A DNA stretch of 13,137 nucleotides. Origin: Jimgerdemannia flammicorona (Eukaryota; Mucoromycota; Endogonomycetes; Endogonales; Endogonaceae). Positions within the stretch are counted from its first letter, which is position 1, and every line of letters begins with the position of its first letter. Location: assembly GCA_003990745.1 (NCBI GenBank), contig RBNI01005011.1, forward strand, positions 1 through 13,137. Direction: 5' to 3'. The translations under genes were made by a program, and so were the position numbers. The notes below the pieces were generated by a model. It ran no database searches. It had not been told where the DNA came from and was given only the letters and a program-made list of their open reading frames with translations. Shown here in pieces: positions 1 through 8,188 of this stretch.

Positions 1-212
1 TCTGTTCGACGCGTCTTGGGGCTGGGTATATATGCATTTGTTCTGGATTGGTAAGATTCCGTTTGTGTGAATCTTGTGTTCCGTGACTTGGTATTGACTC
101 AGCTTTGTGCACTGTGACTTCTGTTTGACTCAGCTTCGTGATCTTGCAGGTGATTTCCAGATTTGTTCGGAGATCGTGTGTGATTTCTGTGGCTTGGAGG
201 TTGTGCGCTTAC
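1..212. other. Flanking DNA of different composition, joined to a truncated retrotransposon
   Basis: This stretch is T/G-rich on the plus strand and has about nine CpG in 212 bases, whereas the next 3.4 kb has about a dozen in total. It holds a TATATATG at 27-34, and a GTAAGA near 51 followed by TTGCAG ending near 149, which could be a fungal-type intron of about 100 bases. TTGACTCAGCTT occurs twice (around 94 and 127). No protein in it is recognisable. Reverse transcriptase reading begins at about 213 with no upstream RT sequence, so the join is a truncation or insertion boundary. It may be host sequence or a younger element; I cannot tell which. Confidence 0.55.
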
Positions 213-837
213 ACAAGACCCAGAATAACCACAGAAGTCCATGCCTTCCTTGGACTGGCCAGCTACTACAGAAGATTCATCAAAGGATATTCCAACATTA
301 CAGCACCTATCTACAAGCTACTGAAGAAGGAAACCAAATTTGAATGAACCAAGGAGCACCAAGAAACCTTCAATAAACTTAAGACCAAGTTGACCCAAGC
401 ACCTATCCTCAGAAGACCAGATTGGAACCTAGAATTCATCCTGCAGACAGATGTGAGTGCTATAGAACTTAGAGCAGTCCTAGCTCAGAAGAAAGATGGA
501 TATAAATATGTCATCTCCTATACAAGCTGAGGTACCTGTGGAGCAGAACAGAACTATGAGTCATGCAAGCTTGAATGCTTAGTAGTAGTTTGGGCAGTAG
601 ACAAGTTCTACTACTATCTAGCTGGGAAACACTTTACTATTCAAACAGACCATTCCGCTCTTGCCTGGCTATTCCACACTCTGAACCCCAAAGGAATATA
701 TACTAGATAGATCTACAGGCTGCAAGAGTATAACTGTACTATTAAGCACTACTTAGGAAAAACTAACACCAATGCTGATATACTCTCAAGGACACCCCAA
801 AACACCCCCATCAAGACTATTCAACATGAATAAGGAG
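213..837 (+). pseudogene. pol: Pol remnant: RT C-terminal end and RNase H
   Basis: Frame 3 reads the RT connection motif FLGLASYYRRFI at about 246-281, then an RNase H domain. Visible RNase H motifs are FILQTD at about 435-452 (first catalytic Asp), ECLVVVWAVDKF at about 573-608, TDHSALAWLF at about 645-674 and TNTNADILSR at about 762-791 (last catalytic Asp). The catalytic acids appear retained. In-frame stops are TGA at 345 (where a Trp is usual), TGA near 528 and TAG near 705; each is explained by C-to-T or G-to-A change. The usual DAS is DVS, again C-to-T. The YxDD active-site region of RT is absent because the copy is cut at about 213. A frameshift near 830 separates this from the integrase frame. 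Confidence 0.92.
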
Positions 838-2073
838 CTATACTATGGATTAATTAGCTACCTTGGGCAGCAGAAGATGCCCAACCACCTCGAACTCTGG
901 ACAATCACCATCATCAACTGGACTTGGAAATAGTTTGAATTAGACAACACTATACTTAGAAAAGGAGGAAAACTAGTAATACCCAAATACAAGAAGTATC
1001 AAGTAATGAAGGAAGTATATGAGCAAGGCCACCTAGGAGGAACCAATACATATAATAAGGCAAGAAGAACTATGTGGTGGCCCAAGATGGAAGAAGACCT
1101 ATGCCAATTTGTCAAAGAGTGTGACAAGTGCCAAAAACAGAAACAAGATCAGCAAGACCAGGTACCCAGGTCATCAAGAATTGAGCCTATCCCCTTTCAT
1201 CACATTGCAATAGATATCATTGGACCACTACCAGTAATACTATCAGGAAACTGCTATATTATAGTTATTGTAGACCTCTTTACCAAATGGATAGAGGCAG
1301 GAGTATTACAAGAGGTCAATGTCCTCTCTATAGCTGACTTCCTATACCGAGAAATCATCTGCTACTACAAGACACTGAAGCAAATCACAACAGACCATGG
1401 TACAGAATTTGTCAATGGATTCTATAAGATAATGTATCAGAAATACAAGATCCAGTACATCAAGACCACTGCGTACCACCCTCAAGGAAATGGACAGACA
1501 GAGAGAACCAACAAGACCCTCAAGAACATCTTAGCGAAAATCTCAGAGACATATGAGAATTGGGATAACTATCTCCCAACTGCCCTCTCTGTCCTATGAG
1601 ATATATGGTCACAGAGCACACACTTTACCCCAAGAGAGCTGCTCTTCAGAGAAGAAGATTCTGATGGAACCTCAGCCACAAATCTAGATCTAACTTGGAG
1701 ATGAGTTGATGCAGAAATCCAGAGACTATACCAAATCAGGAAGAAGGCTGAAGATTACATCACTAAGTCACAAGTGCTGACAAGGAAGAATGCAGAAAAG
1801 AATCACAAGGCCCTAGAACCCATCTGAATCAGAGAAAAGGTTCTACTATATCGAAATATGATAGAAGCCTCATAGTTGCAAAAACTGGAGCCCAAATGGG
1901 AAGAACCCTTCTATGTGCAAGATATCAAAGAAACTACCTTCTGGCTTAGAAAAATCTCAGGGACCATACTGCTTATCATGGTACATAAGAACCAACTCAA
2001 GAAATACCATGAACCTATACAAGAGAAGCAAAATGTGATGACCACCTATGAGATTCTAGTCTGTGAATTGTAA
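838..2073 (+). pseudogene. pol: Pol remnant: integrase (HHCC zinc finger, DDE core, GPY/F-like tail)
   Basis: Integrase joins the cDNA to host DNA. The frame runs from about 838; the longest open stretch is 1006-1599. The N-terminal finger should be H-x3-H-x29-C-x2-C: the second His (1030) and both Cys (1120, 1129) are present, but the first is Tyr (TAT at 1018), a His-to-Tyr C-to-T change. The catalytic core is intact: Asp at 1213, Asp at 1393, Glu at 1501, giving D-x59-D-x35-E, with TTDHGTEF and YHPQGNGQTER around the last two. Stops follow at 1597 and at several points to 1875. The C-terminal part has KWEEPFYV near 1894, where the family usually has Gly before Pro (Gly to Glu is G-to-A), and HKNQLKKYH near 1984, the usual end of a Ty3 integrase. 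It ends at TAA 2071. Confidence 0.95.
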
Positions 2074-2375
2074 CAGCATGTCTCATGACCAGTAGGCTAT
2101 CTGTCTGGACCATTCTCTAAGGGATACAGCACTGGCAACTACTCATCCGTGAGACTTTTAAGTCAGAGGAGTTTGAACCATCAACTGATTGGTCAAGATC
2201 AGAATCAGGCCCTTGCTCTATATGAAGGAAGCGACCCTTCACCATTATGCCAAAATACAAAGAGAAGATACCAGCCCATAAATACCACTTTTTGACCCCT
2301 TGCCAGAGGTTATGGGATCAGCAATTTTTTCAGAACTGGACCAATGAATAAGGACACTCGAGAAGATCCTTATTC
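2074..2375 (+). other. Internal region between integrase and polypurine tract
   Basis: No known domain is seen. Frame 3 (from about 2145) reads a coding-like stretch starting IRETFKSEEFEPSTDW, then a basic part with KRPFTIMPKYKEK and LTPCQRLWDQQFFQNW, with TGA near 2217 and TAA near 2347. It may be the frameshifted C-terminal tail of Pol. Another frame is also fairly open over 2089-2470, so the coding call is weak. Confidence 0.35.
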
Positions 2376-2385
2376 AGGAGGAAGA
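2376..2385 (+). promoter_or_regulatory. Polypurine tract (plus-strand primer site)
   Basis: The ten purines AGGAGGAAGA lie directly before TGTAACAG, where the homology between copies A and B begins. In LTR retrotransposons the polypurine tract abuts the 3' LTR and primes plus-strand DNA synthesis. Position and composition both fit, and they set the LTR start at 2386. Confidence 0.75.
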
Positions 2386-2540
2386 TGTAACAGTGACCCC
2401 AGAATGATGACATTAGCACAAAAGACAGTCTTTCCTTGCAAGCCACCAGATCAGAGCACAAGAAGATCATACAGTATATGAGATGAGCAATGATGACCAA
2501 CTGTGAGTCATTGTGACCACAGTACAAGCATCCTGAGAAA

Positions 2541-2548
2541 TATAAAAG
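2541..2548 (+). promoter_or_regulatory. TATA box upstream of the LTR-resident ORF
   Basis: TATAAAAG, 87 bases before the ATG at 2628. The surrounding AGAAATATAAAAGAAG is conserved in copy B (TATAAAAG at 5714-5721) although many neighbouring bases differ. Its position fits a promoter serving the ORF inside U3 rather than the genomic transcript. Confidence 0.55.
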
Positions 2549-2627
2549 AAGGATCAAGGAACTATAGTAGCAGCAAACAATAAGACCCACCAATCCCAAA
2601 ATAGCTCAAAGACTTACCACAAATGAA

Positions 2628-3467
2628 ATGCCTGCTGTCCACCAAACCTCAAGATCAAGGAACTACCAAGGTACCTCAGTTGAAGAGAGGATGTTTCAAG
2701 ACATCAGAAGAGCCATGAGGACCCACTCAAGAAGGACTCCTAGTGTTAACCTGGGTACTGGTGACCCTTATCACTATATTCTCTACTACTGTGAAATGAA
2801 AACAAGGATCACTATTGCTACTGAATGCCTCCAAATGTAGCAGGAGTATAAAATAGAAAACCTCCTCTGCCAGGAGTTCCCACAGGCCAGCCCTCAAGAG
2901 CTACAAGATACCACTCCCATGGACATATGTTAGGCAAGGATAGCTAAGAAGATCCACCAGATCTTCAGGTATGCACCATGGTTGATCCCCAACTTGGAGT
3001 ATGTTAGAGTCTCAGATTTCAGAGACCTGTCATCCTGCTATATCAATGCACTAGAAGCCAGAGTGACTACAGAAGCCCAGTCTACTATTACCCTCAATAG
3101 TGATTAAGTAGAAGACTTCTGACATCATATCCTCCAAGACAACCCAGACCAATTTCTGCAAGGGTTGATCTCAGTATTCCAAGACCCAAGCATCCAGGTT
3201 AGACCTCCTCAAGACTCTACATTTGTCCTCTATTTTGTGGAAGAGAACCTCATAGACTGGAGAGCTCTAGATCTCCTTATTCCCACCACCACCAAACATG
3301 ATGACATTATTGGTGATGATGTCATCCTGCATGACATCAAAGCATATAAAATGTATGATATATACAAAATGTATGATTTATGTAATGATGACGATGAATT
3401 CGCAAATCTCATCTCCTTCAGTGATGACAATGATAAAGCCCCTATGATCCTGAACATTCTGCTCTAA
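2628..3467 (+). pseudogene. LTR-resident ORF (about 280 codons), function unknown
   Basis: A single frame from ATG 2628 to TAA 3465 is broken only by TAG 2838, TAG 2931, TAA 3105 and TGA 3120. The stops at 2838 and 3120 line up with TGG (Trp) in the copy at 5805, so they look like G-to-A damage to a real coding frame. I do not recognise the family. It has a basic, Arg/Ser-rich start (HQTSRSRN), a middle with ENLLCQEFPQASPQEL and RIAKKIHQIF, then FVLYFVEENLIDWRALDLL, and an acidic tail with KHDDIIGDDVI and SFSDDND. No signal peptide or membrane segment is seen. It follows a conserved TATA box and precedes the LTR repeats. Conservation of frame and amino acids between two heavily mutated copies supports past coding. 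Confidence 0.7.
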
Positions 3468-3479
3468 GTCCCTTGTTAC

Positions 3480-3581
3480 ACTGAATAATGCCAGCACTGG
3501 TATTTGATATAATACTGAATAATGCCAGCACCGGTATTTGATGTAACACTGAATAATGCCAGCACTGGTATTCTGATATGA
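3480..3581 (+). repeat. Three tandem 34-bp repeats in U3
   Basis: Units start at 3480, 3514 and 3548 with ACTGAATAATGCCAGCAC and differ at few bases. Each contains CCAGCACTGG (CCAG...CTGG, a small inverted repeat; CCAGCACCGG in unit two). Copy B has decayed related units at about 6680-6740 (CAGTATTCTGA twice). Upstream of the second TATA box they look like enhancer or protein-binding repeats; that role is inferred. Confidence 0.75.
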
Positions 3582-3725
3582 CACCAAATTATACTAGCAT
3601 CCTGAACCTGTACAACCATCAGTGCTGACCCTGGAACTTAGCAGTTTTTCCTGTCCTGGTATTTTATTTTAGTTATTGGAATTTATATTTAACTTTATAT
3701 CTTAGCAACCATTGAATTATATTTT

Positions 3726-3759
3726 GTATGAATATCCCTCTTATTTCCTCTGAAATAAA
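3726..3759 (+). promoter_or_regulatory. TATA-like box and AATAAA signal of the genomic transcript
   Basis: GTATGAATATCCCTC at 3726-3740 is TATAAATA-like (TATAAATATCCCTC in copy B at 6861). AATAAA follows at 3754-3759 and is kept in copy B at 6888-6893. TATA then polyadenylation signal, about 210 bases before the LTR end, fits a U3/R boundary. Confidence 0.55.
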
Positions 3760-4347
3760 GTCAGTCCATTTAGTCAATTCAGTATAATATACACACTTTC
3801 TTGAAAACAATCTAAGAGATAACAAGACAGTTAAAGTTAAGAAGTTTGAGGACTATAAGACCTTAGGAAGGCACTCCAATAAGAACTTGCTTATAACAAA
3901 CTTAAGTTAGTTTAAGAGATATACCTTGAAGAGAATCTAGTGTATTTGAAGAACTCAGTGACCACTACATGATACTATGTATCAACAGTGAAGAATATTT
4001 TATCTGGTATATTCTATTTCTAAATAAATTAAATCAAAATGAGATTAATTAGAAATATTGGAATTGATATTTAAAGTTAAAATATTAGATCTTATCTATA
4101 GTGTAATTTTAATGATATCATAATTTTATTGAAAGGCTAGTTTAATTTTACTTTATATCATTCTAGCAGAAGGAATAGTAATATCTGGTTTCAGAAGATA
4201 AAAAATGTCTCTCTACTCTAAATTCTCAATAATTGTAAAAGGCTGACTATTATAGATGATCTAGCAAATAAGCATATCTTAAAATAATTTTGTAGAAAAT
4301 CTTAGCTATTTAATATAAAAGAGAAATATCAAATAGCAATGAATTAA

Positions 4348-4381
4348 TAAAAAAAACAAACAAACAAATAAACAAATAATA
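4348..4381. repeat. Simple repeat (AAAC)n/(AAAT)n
   Basis: An A run followed by CAAACAAACAAATAAACAAAT. Low-complexity microsatellite; no function inferred. Confidence 0.75.
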
Positions 4382-4454
4382 TAAACCATACTTTTAAGAA
4401 AAATGATTCTATTACTTCTACTTAATGACTCTTATGAAATTTGTTAAAATATGT

Positions 4455-4757
4455 CTATAAATTTATTATAGAGCTATCAATAAACTTATATATTATTTTA
4501 TAGTAATTATATTTGATTCTTTTGATGTCTTCATTCTTCTTATACTCTTTTGTAAACTTTTTTAAAATACTAGAGTATTCTTTTGCTTTTTCTTTTTCTT
4601 TCTGGAACTGTTGTATTGAGACTGCACTTGTTCTAGCTATGCTTATTGAAGCTGTATTTAATACTAAAGCTATTGCTATAGTATCTATCATAATTGATAA
4701 TATAGAAGATATATCTGACATACTTAATTGTGATATTGCTTGATTGTTAAAGAGAGT
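4455..4757 (-). pseudogene. Antisense ORF remnant, unrecognised
   Basis: An open frame of 88 codons (4455-4721) starts MSDISSILSIMIDTIAI and can extend upstream to about 4757. After an Ile/Ala/Ser-rich first 35 residues it becomes a charged, probably helical stretch (QFQKEKEKAKEYSSILKK, then KEYKKNEDIKR). Excess Ile would fit Thr-to-Ile C-to-T change. No family is recognised. It may belong with the remnant at 5206-5433 on the same strand, split by a MITE fragment. An AT-rich chance ORF is possible. Confidence 0.35.
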
Positions 4758-4903
4758 ATATATATGTTATTATTATGAGTTATATAATATGTAAGTTTTG
4801 AATTACTATATTTAGATTTGAATTAAATTAAATTGGACCTTAATTCAATTTGAAGTTTTTAATTGAATTAAATTTGATTCAATTTGATTCATTAGAAGTA
4901 CTA
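4755..4903. mobile_element. Truncated MITE: right arm only
   Basis: GAAGTACTA ending at 4903 matches the terminal inverted repeat of the MITEs at 7636 and 12082. The bases before it (TTGGACCTTAATTCAATT and AAGTTTTTAATT) match the right arm of the 12082-12428 element. No left terminus is visible upstream, so this is a deletion remnant. The flank after it is TTTGTTAG. Confidence 0.5.
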
Positions 4904-5205
4904 TTTGTTAGACTAGATCAGATAGACTAGAGTGTAATTTCCAAAAGCTGAAATTTATTATATATAATTAGTTAGTACAATTGCAATTTCCACCACTTAT
5001 TATTTGAAGTTTAGATCTAATATTAATTATATAATTATACACTCACTGCACTAAATAGCAATAGAAAATTCTGACTCTATATTTTGATATTCTAAATATT
5101 CTTTTTTTTATCTATAGAGATATATTATAGAGTATATATAATATATATATTATATAAAACTTCAATTTTGCTAAATTGGTTTCATAACTGTATATTTTAA
5201 TATAC

Positions 5206-5433
5206 TCAAAATTTATCATTTTATTTTTTAGACTTAGAGTTGCTATCACTATTTTTGAAATCTTTAATAATAATTTTTAAAGTTTTTTCTTATCTTGACT
5301 AATAGGTCTTCTTACTTTTAGTATTGCTGGTCTTTATAATAATGTTGCTGGCCTTTATGATGTACTCAGAAATATAATTATTAGTCTTGATTTTCTTTTG
5401 TCTCTTTAGAGAGAAATTCTCATATTTAGTAGC
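5206..5433 (-). pseudogene. Antisense ORF remnant, Lys-rich, unrecognised
   Basis: On the minus strand from 5433 the frame reads ATKYENFSLKRQKKIK, then SEYIIKASNIIIKTSNTKSK, then three stops (TAG, TAA, TAA) within a coherent Lys/Ser-rich tail, ending TGA at 5206. All three stops are one C-to-T step from Gln codons. The basic, low-complexity make-up would fit a gag or linker region of an old element or a DNA-binding protein, but no motif decides it. Confidence 0.35.
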
Positions 5434-5713
5434 TATAGATAAGTATACTTTTTTACTATTTCTATATATTATAATAATATATATATATATTAGAGATAAT
5501 TATATTAATAGACTATCTAGTAGTTAGTTAAGTAAAATACATATTGTAATAGTGATCTCAGAATAGTAATATTATCACAAGAGATAGTCTTTCCTTATAA
5601 GCTACTAAATTAGAGTATAAGAAGATTATATAATATAACTCATCTAGGCTATAAGATGAGTAATAATAACAAACCATAAGTCATGATGACTATAAGATAG
5701 ACATCTCAAGAAA

Positions 5714-5721
5714 TATAAAAG
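5714..5721 (+). promoter_or_regulatory. TATA box upstream of LTR ORF, copy B
   Basis: TATAAAAG, 91 bases before the ATG at 5805 and identical to copy A's box at 2541 in a diverged neighbourhood. Confidence 0.5.
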
Positions 5722-5804
5722 AAGAACTAAGAAACTACAGTAGCAGTAACTCAAACAAGACTCATAATATCCCAAAATAGATCAAAAGACTCACTATAAA
5801 CAAA

Positions 5805-6644
5805 ATGCCTACTATTTACCAAACATCAAGATCTAGGAACCACCAAGGCCTCTCAGTTTAAGAAAGGATATTCCAAGACATCAGAAGAGCCATAAGGACC
5901 TATACCAGAAAGATTTCTAGCCTCAACTTGAGTATTAGTGACTTTTATCACTTTACTCTCTACTACTATAAAATAAAGATAAAGATCACTACTGCTACTG
6001 AATATCTTTGGATATGGCAGAAATATGAAATAGAAAATCTTCTCTATCAGAAATTTCCTCAGGCCAGCCTCTAAGAGATATAAGATGATACCTCTATAGA
6101 TATATATAAATTAAGAGTAGCCAAAAAGATCCATCAGATCTTCAGACATATATCTTGATCAATCTCCAACTTGAAGTATACCAGAGTCTCAGACTTTAAG
6201 AAATTGTAAGCCTACTATATAGATACACTAAAAGTCATAGTAGCTATAGAAGCCTAATCTACCATCACTCTCAAAAGTGATAAGATAGAAGAGTTCTGGA
6301 ATTCTATCTTCCAGAACAATCTAGATCAATTCTTATAAGGATTAATCTCAGTATTCTAAGGCTCTAGTATCCAGATCAGACCCTTTCAAGATTCTATCTT
6401 TGTTCTCTACTTTGTAGAGGAAAACATCATAGATTAGAGAGCCCCTGATCTCCTTATCACTATTATCAAATATAATGACATTATCATTAATGACATCATC
6501 TCACTAATTGATATATATAAAATAAATAAAATACTTAAAATACTTGCTGACCTTGTTTTTTTCAAAGATATCCCATCTCTGACTTCCAGCTTTGATAATA
6601 GTAATGAAGATGAAGCTTCCAGGATTTTGAATATTCTACTAATT
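5805..6644 (+). pseudogene. LTR-resident ORF, decayed copy
   Basis: Homologue of the 2628-3467 frame: MPTIYQTSRSRN at the start, RIFQDIRRAI, IENLLYQKFPQAS, VAKKIHQIFRH, FVLYFVEENIID and an acidic end closing in ASRILNILL. It keeps Trp (TGG) where copy A has stops at 2838 and 3120, but has its own stops, for example TAA where copy A reads Glu in SVEER. Several Thr and Val are Ile, as expected from C-to-T and G-to-A change. The frame runs past copy A's stop position, so the end given is approximate. Function unknown. Confidence 0.65.
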
Positions 6645-6860
6645 TGTTTATATAACTATTTATTTGAATACTTGAATATTTCAGTATTCTGACTTTATAT
6701 AACTGTCAGAAATTATTCCAGTATTCTGATCTTATGCAACTAATTATATGGCACTCAAATTTATACTTATAACTTGAAGTTTCTTGTATTCAAATATCTT
6801 ATTTAGTTATTAGATTTTATATTTAGCTTTATATTTTAATAATTATTAAATTACATTCTG

Positions 6861-6893
6861 TATAAATATCCCTCTCATTTTTTTTGAAATAAA
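6861..6893 (+). promoter_or_regulatory. TATA box and AATAAA of copy B LTR
   Basis: TATAAATATCCCTC at 6861-6874 and AATAAA at 6888-6893, at the same spacing as in copy A. Expected to have driven the gag-pol transcript that runs into 7276 onward. Confidence 0.55.
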
Positions 6894-7153
6894 GTCAGTA
6901 TTAAAACACTCAAGCATTCAAGTATCTAACTACTCAAGAGTATAAAAGTTTCAGTTCTCTACTCAATTCTATGTAAGTAAATCTAAAAGACAATAGAATA
7001 GTTTAAAGATAAGAAGTTTGAAGACTATAAGATCTTAGAAAGATACTCCAATAAAACTTGCTTATAAGAAACTTATAGTTAGTCTAAGAGATATATCTTG
7101 AAGAGAATCAGATACACTTAGAGAACTCAATATACACTATATGATATATAACT

Positions 7154-7168
7154 TGGTACCTATTGGCT
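7154..7168 (+). promoter_or_regulatory. Candidate primer-binding site
   Basis: TGGTACCTATTGGCT lies about 12 bases past the LTR end. It begins with the TGG expected opposite a tRNA CCA end. The tRNA cannot be named, and mutations may have changed the site. Confidence 0.45.
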
Positions 7169-7627
7169 GATGATATCATTAGGATCTCTTACTTTTAAGC
7201 TAAATAACAAATAACTATCATAACTACTCTGACTATAAGAGTTACCCCTGTAAAAATTTAAGATAAAATAGAAATATGTCTACCCATATTCTATAGATTA
7301 CTATCAAAGAGTCAATCCTGATCTTTATTAAAGACTTTGAACAATTTACTGCCATATAAGCTCTCAATATTGAAGTACAATTGACCCTCCTACCTGTCAA
7401 CCTCAGAGAACCTACTAGAGATAAGTTCAATATAGCCACTATTACCAACTATAGTATAGCCAAACTTATCAATATAAAGAACTTCCTCAGAACTACATAC
7501 TATACTGAAGAGATCAAGCAAGCTCTCAAAGATCAACTCAATACTATCTATCAAGAACTCAATGAAGACCCTAACTTATTCTATACTCAAATCTGCTATT
7601 AGATTGTCTTAGCTAGCTATGATGATA

Positions 7628-7635
7628 CCCTCAAG
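7628..7635. repeat. 8-bp target-site duplication, left of MITE
   Basis: CCCTCAAG, identical to 8181-8188 on the other side of the MITE. Confidence 0.92.
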
Positions 7636-8180
7636 TAGTGCTCCTAATGAGTCAATTTAATCCAGATGGGATTCAGATTGATTCAGATTGATTCGAATCC
7701 CATCTGGATAGATTCAAATCAATGATTGTTTTGATTTTCAAATTAGACAATTAAATGTTTACATTAATAACTTGATGAATAATTATCTAAATTTGATAAT
7801 CTTAGTGTCATTTGAAAGCCCTTAATAAGGCTTATCTAATGATACCAAGAACATTAAAATTGGATCATACGTTGCTGAGTTATGAAGGAAAACATCTAAA
7901 TCACCAATTTTGGAAATTATTTGATTTGCCAATTTTGGAAATTTTATCAAATGAAATGGTTTCCTTAATATATCAGCAATGCATAATCTGATTTTAACAT
8001 TCTTGGTATCATTAGAAAGGCCTTATTAAGAGCTTTCAAATGATATCAAAATGATCAAATTTGGATAATTATTTATCAAGTTATTGATATAAATATTTAA
8101 TTGTCTAATTTGGAAATCAAAACAATCATTGATTTGAATCTCATCCAAATCTCATCCAGATTGACTCATTTAGAGTACTA
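7636..8180. mobile_element. hAT-like foldback MITE (545 bp)
   Basis: The ends are TAGTGCTCCTAATGAGTCAA and the reverse complement of TTGACTCATTTAGAGTACTA. The two halves are near-complete inverted complements around a centre near 7908 (CCAATTTTGGAAATT occurs twice there). Exact 8-bp duplications flank it. An 8-bp target duplication and short TAG-type termini are typical of hAT elements. It has no transposase, so it is non-autonomous. It contains two CpG (near 7694 and 7870), unlike its surroundings, and is the same family as the MITE at 12082-12428. Confidence 0.9.
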
Positions 8181-8188
8181 CCCTCAAG
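8181..8188. repeat. 8-bp target-site duplication, right of MITE
   Basis: CCCTCAAG, identical to 7628-7635. Confidence 0.92.

Larger units (their letters stand above)
213..3969 (+). mobile_element. Ty3/gypsy LTR retrotransposon copy A, 3' portion (RT end to 3' LTR)
   Basis: The order RT end, RNase H, integrase, polypurine tract, LTR is that of a Ty3/gypsy (Metaviridae-type) element on the plus strand. The 5' half (LTR, gag, protease, main RT body) is missing to the left of 213. The copy is less decayed than copy B at 5545-10789: it is richer in G+C, has fewer stops per kilobase and keeps about a dozen CpG. The 3' flank after 3969 starts TGATAC; with no partner 5' LTR in view, a target-site duplication cannot be tested. 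Copy A and copy B overlap only in the LTR, so their pol halves cannot be compared here. Confidence 0.9.
2386..3969 (+). repeat. 3' LTR of copy A (about 1.58 kb, contains an ORF)
   Basis: The start is TGTAACAG, directly after the polypurine tract. The end is CACTACA at 3969, giving TG...CA. The segment aligns along its whole length with 5545-7141 of copy B. Upstream of the TG the two copies are unrelated (integrase tail versus AT-rich DNA), as expected of a 3' and a 5' LTR. It holds, in order, a TATA box (2541), an ORF (2628-3467), three 34-bp repeats (3480-3581), and a second TATA-like box with AATAAA (3726-3759). Weak similarity of the copies continues some 10-17 bases past 3969, so the true end could be as late as 3986. 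A shorter LTR beginning TGTTACA at 3474 is the alternative. Confidence 0.8.
3970..5544. other. AT-rich intervening DNA with antisense coding remnants
   Basis: The 1.57 kb between copy A's 3' LTR and copy B's 5' LTR is strongly A+T-rich, with TA runs near 5118-5155 and 5470-5492 and no CpG seen. On the minus strand two decayed reading frames are visible (4455-4757 and 5206-5433), with half of a MITE between them. The rest (3970-4340, 4905-5205, 5434-5544) shows no recognisable gene, RNA or repeat. It is probably an older, unrelated element into which copy B inserted. Confidence 0.5.
5545..7141 (+). repeat. 5' LTR of copy B (about 1.6 kb, contains the decayed LTR ORF)
   Basis: It begins TGTAATAG and ends near CACTATA at 7141, and aligns throughout with 2386-3969. 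Both TATA boxes, the ORF frame, the AATAAA and the closing AAGAGAATC...AACTCA block are kept. Differences from copy A are mostly C-to-T and G-to-A in copy B, in CpA, CpC and CpT contexts as well as CpG. The final CA of the LTR has become TA. The 5' flank (AATACATAT) is unrelated to copy A's integrase tail. Confidence 0.8.

Noticed and set aside
107..343. Plus-strand ORF of 78 codons overlapping the RT end
   Set aside because: It crosses the join at about 212 in a frame other than the recognisable RT frame; a shadow ORF.
2330..2599. Minus-strand ORF of 89 codons in the LTR
   Set aside because: Antisense to the polypurine tract and U3; not kept in copy B, no motif.
3480..3581. CRISPR-like array
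   Set aside because: Repeats are contiguous with no spacers and lie in an LTR of a eukaryotic element.
3230..3587. Two minus-strand ORFs opposite the LTR ORF and the 34-bp repeats
   Set aside because: One is antisense to a better-supported frame; the other is made by the tandem repeats.
3474..3969. A short LTR of about 496 bp starting TGTTACA
   Set aside because: Homology with the other copy continues upstream to 2386/5545 and begins there right after a polypurine tract, so the longer LTR explains more. Kept as an alternative in the evidence.
4513..4743. Plus-strand hydrophobic ORF of 76 codons
   Set aside because: Phe/Leu/Ile richness arises from reading AT-rich DNA opposite the minus-strand frame; no support as a membrane protein.
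7242..7448. Minus-strand ORF of 68 codons
   Set aside because: Antisense to the gag frame; no motif.
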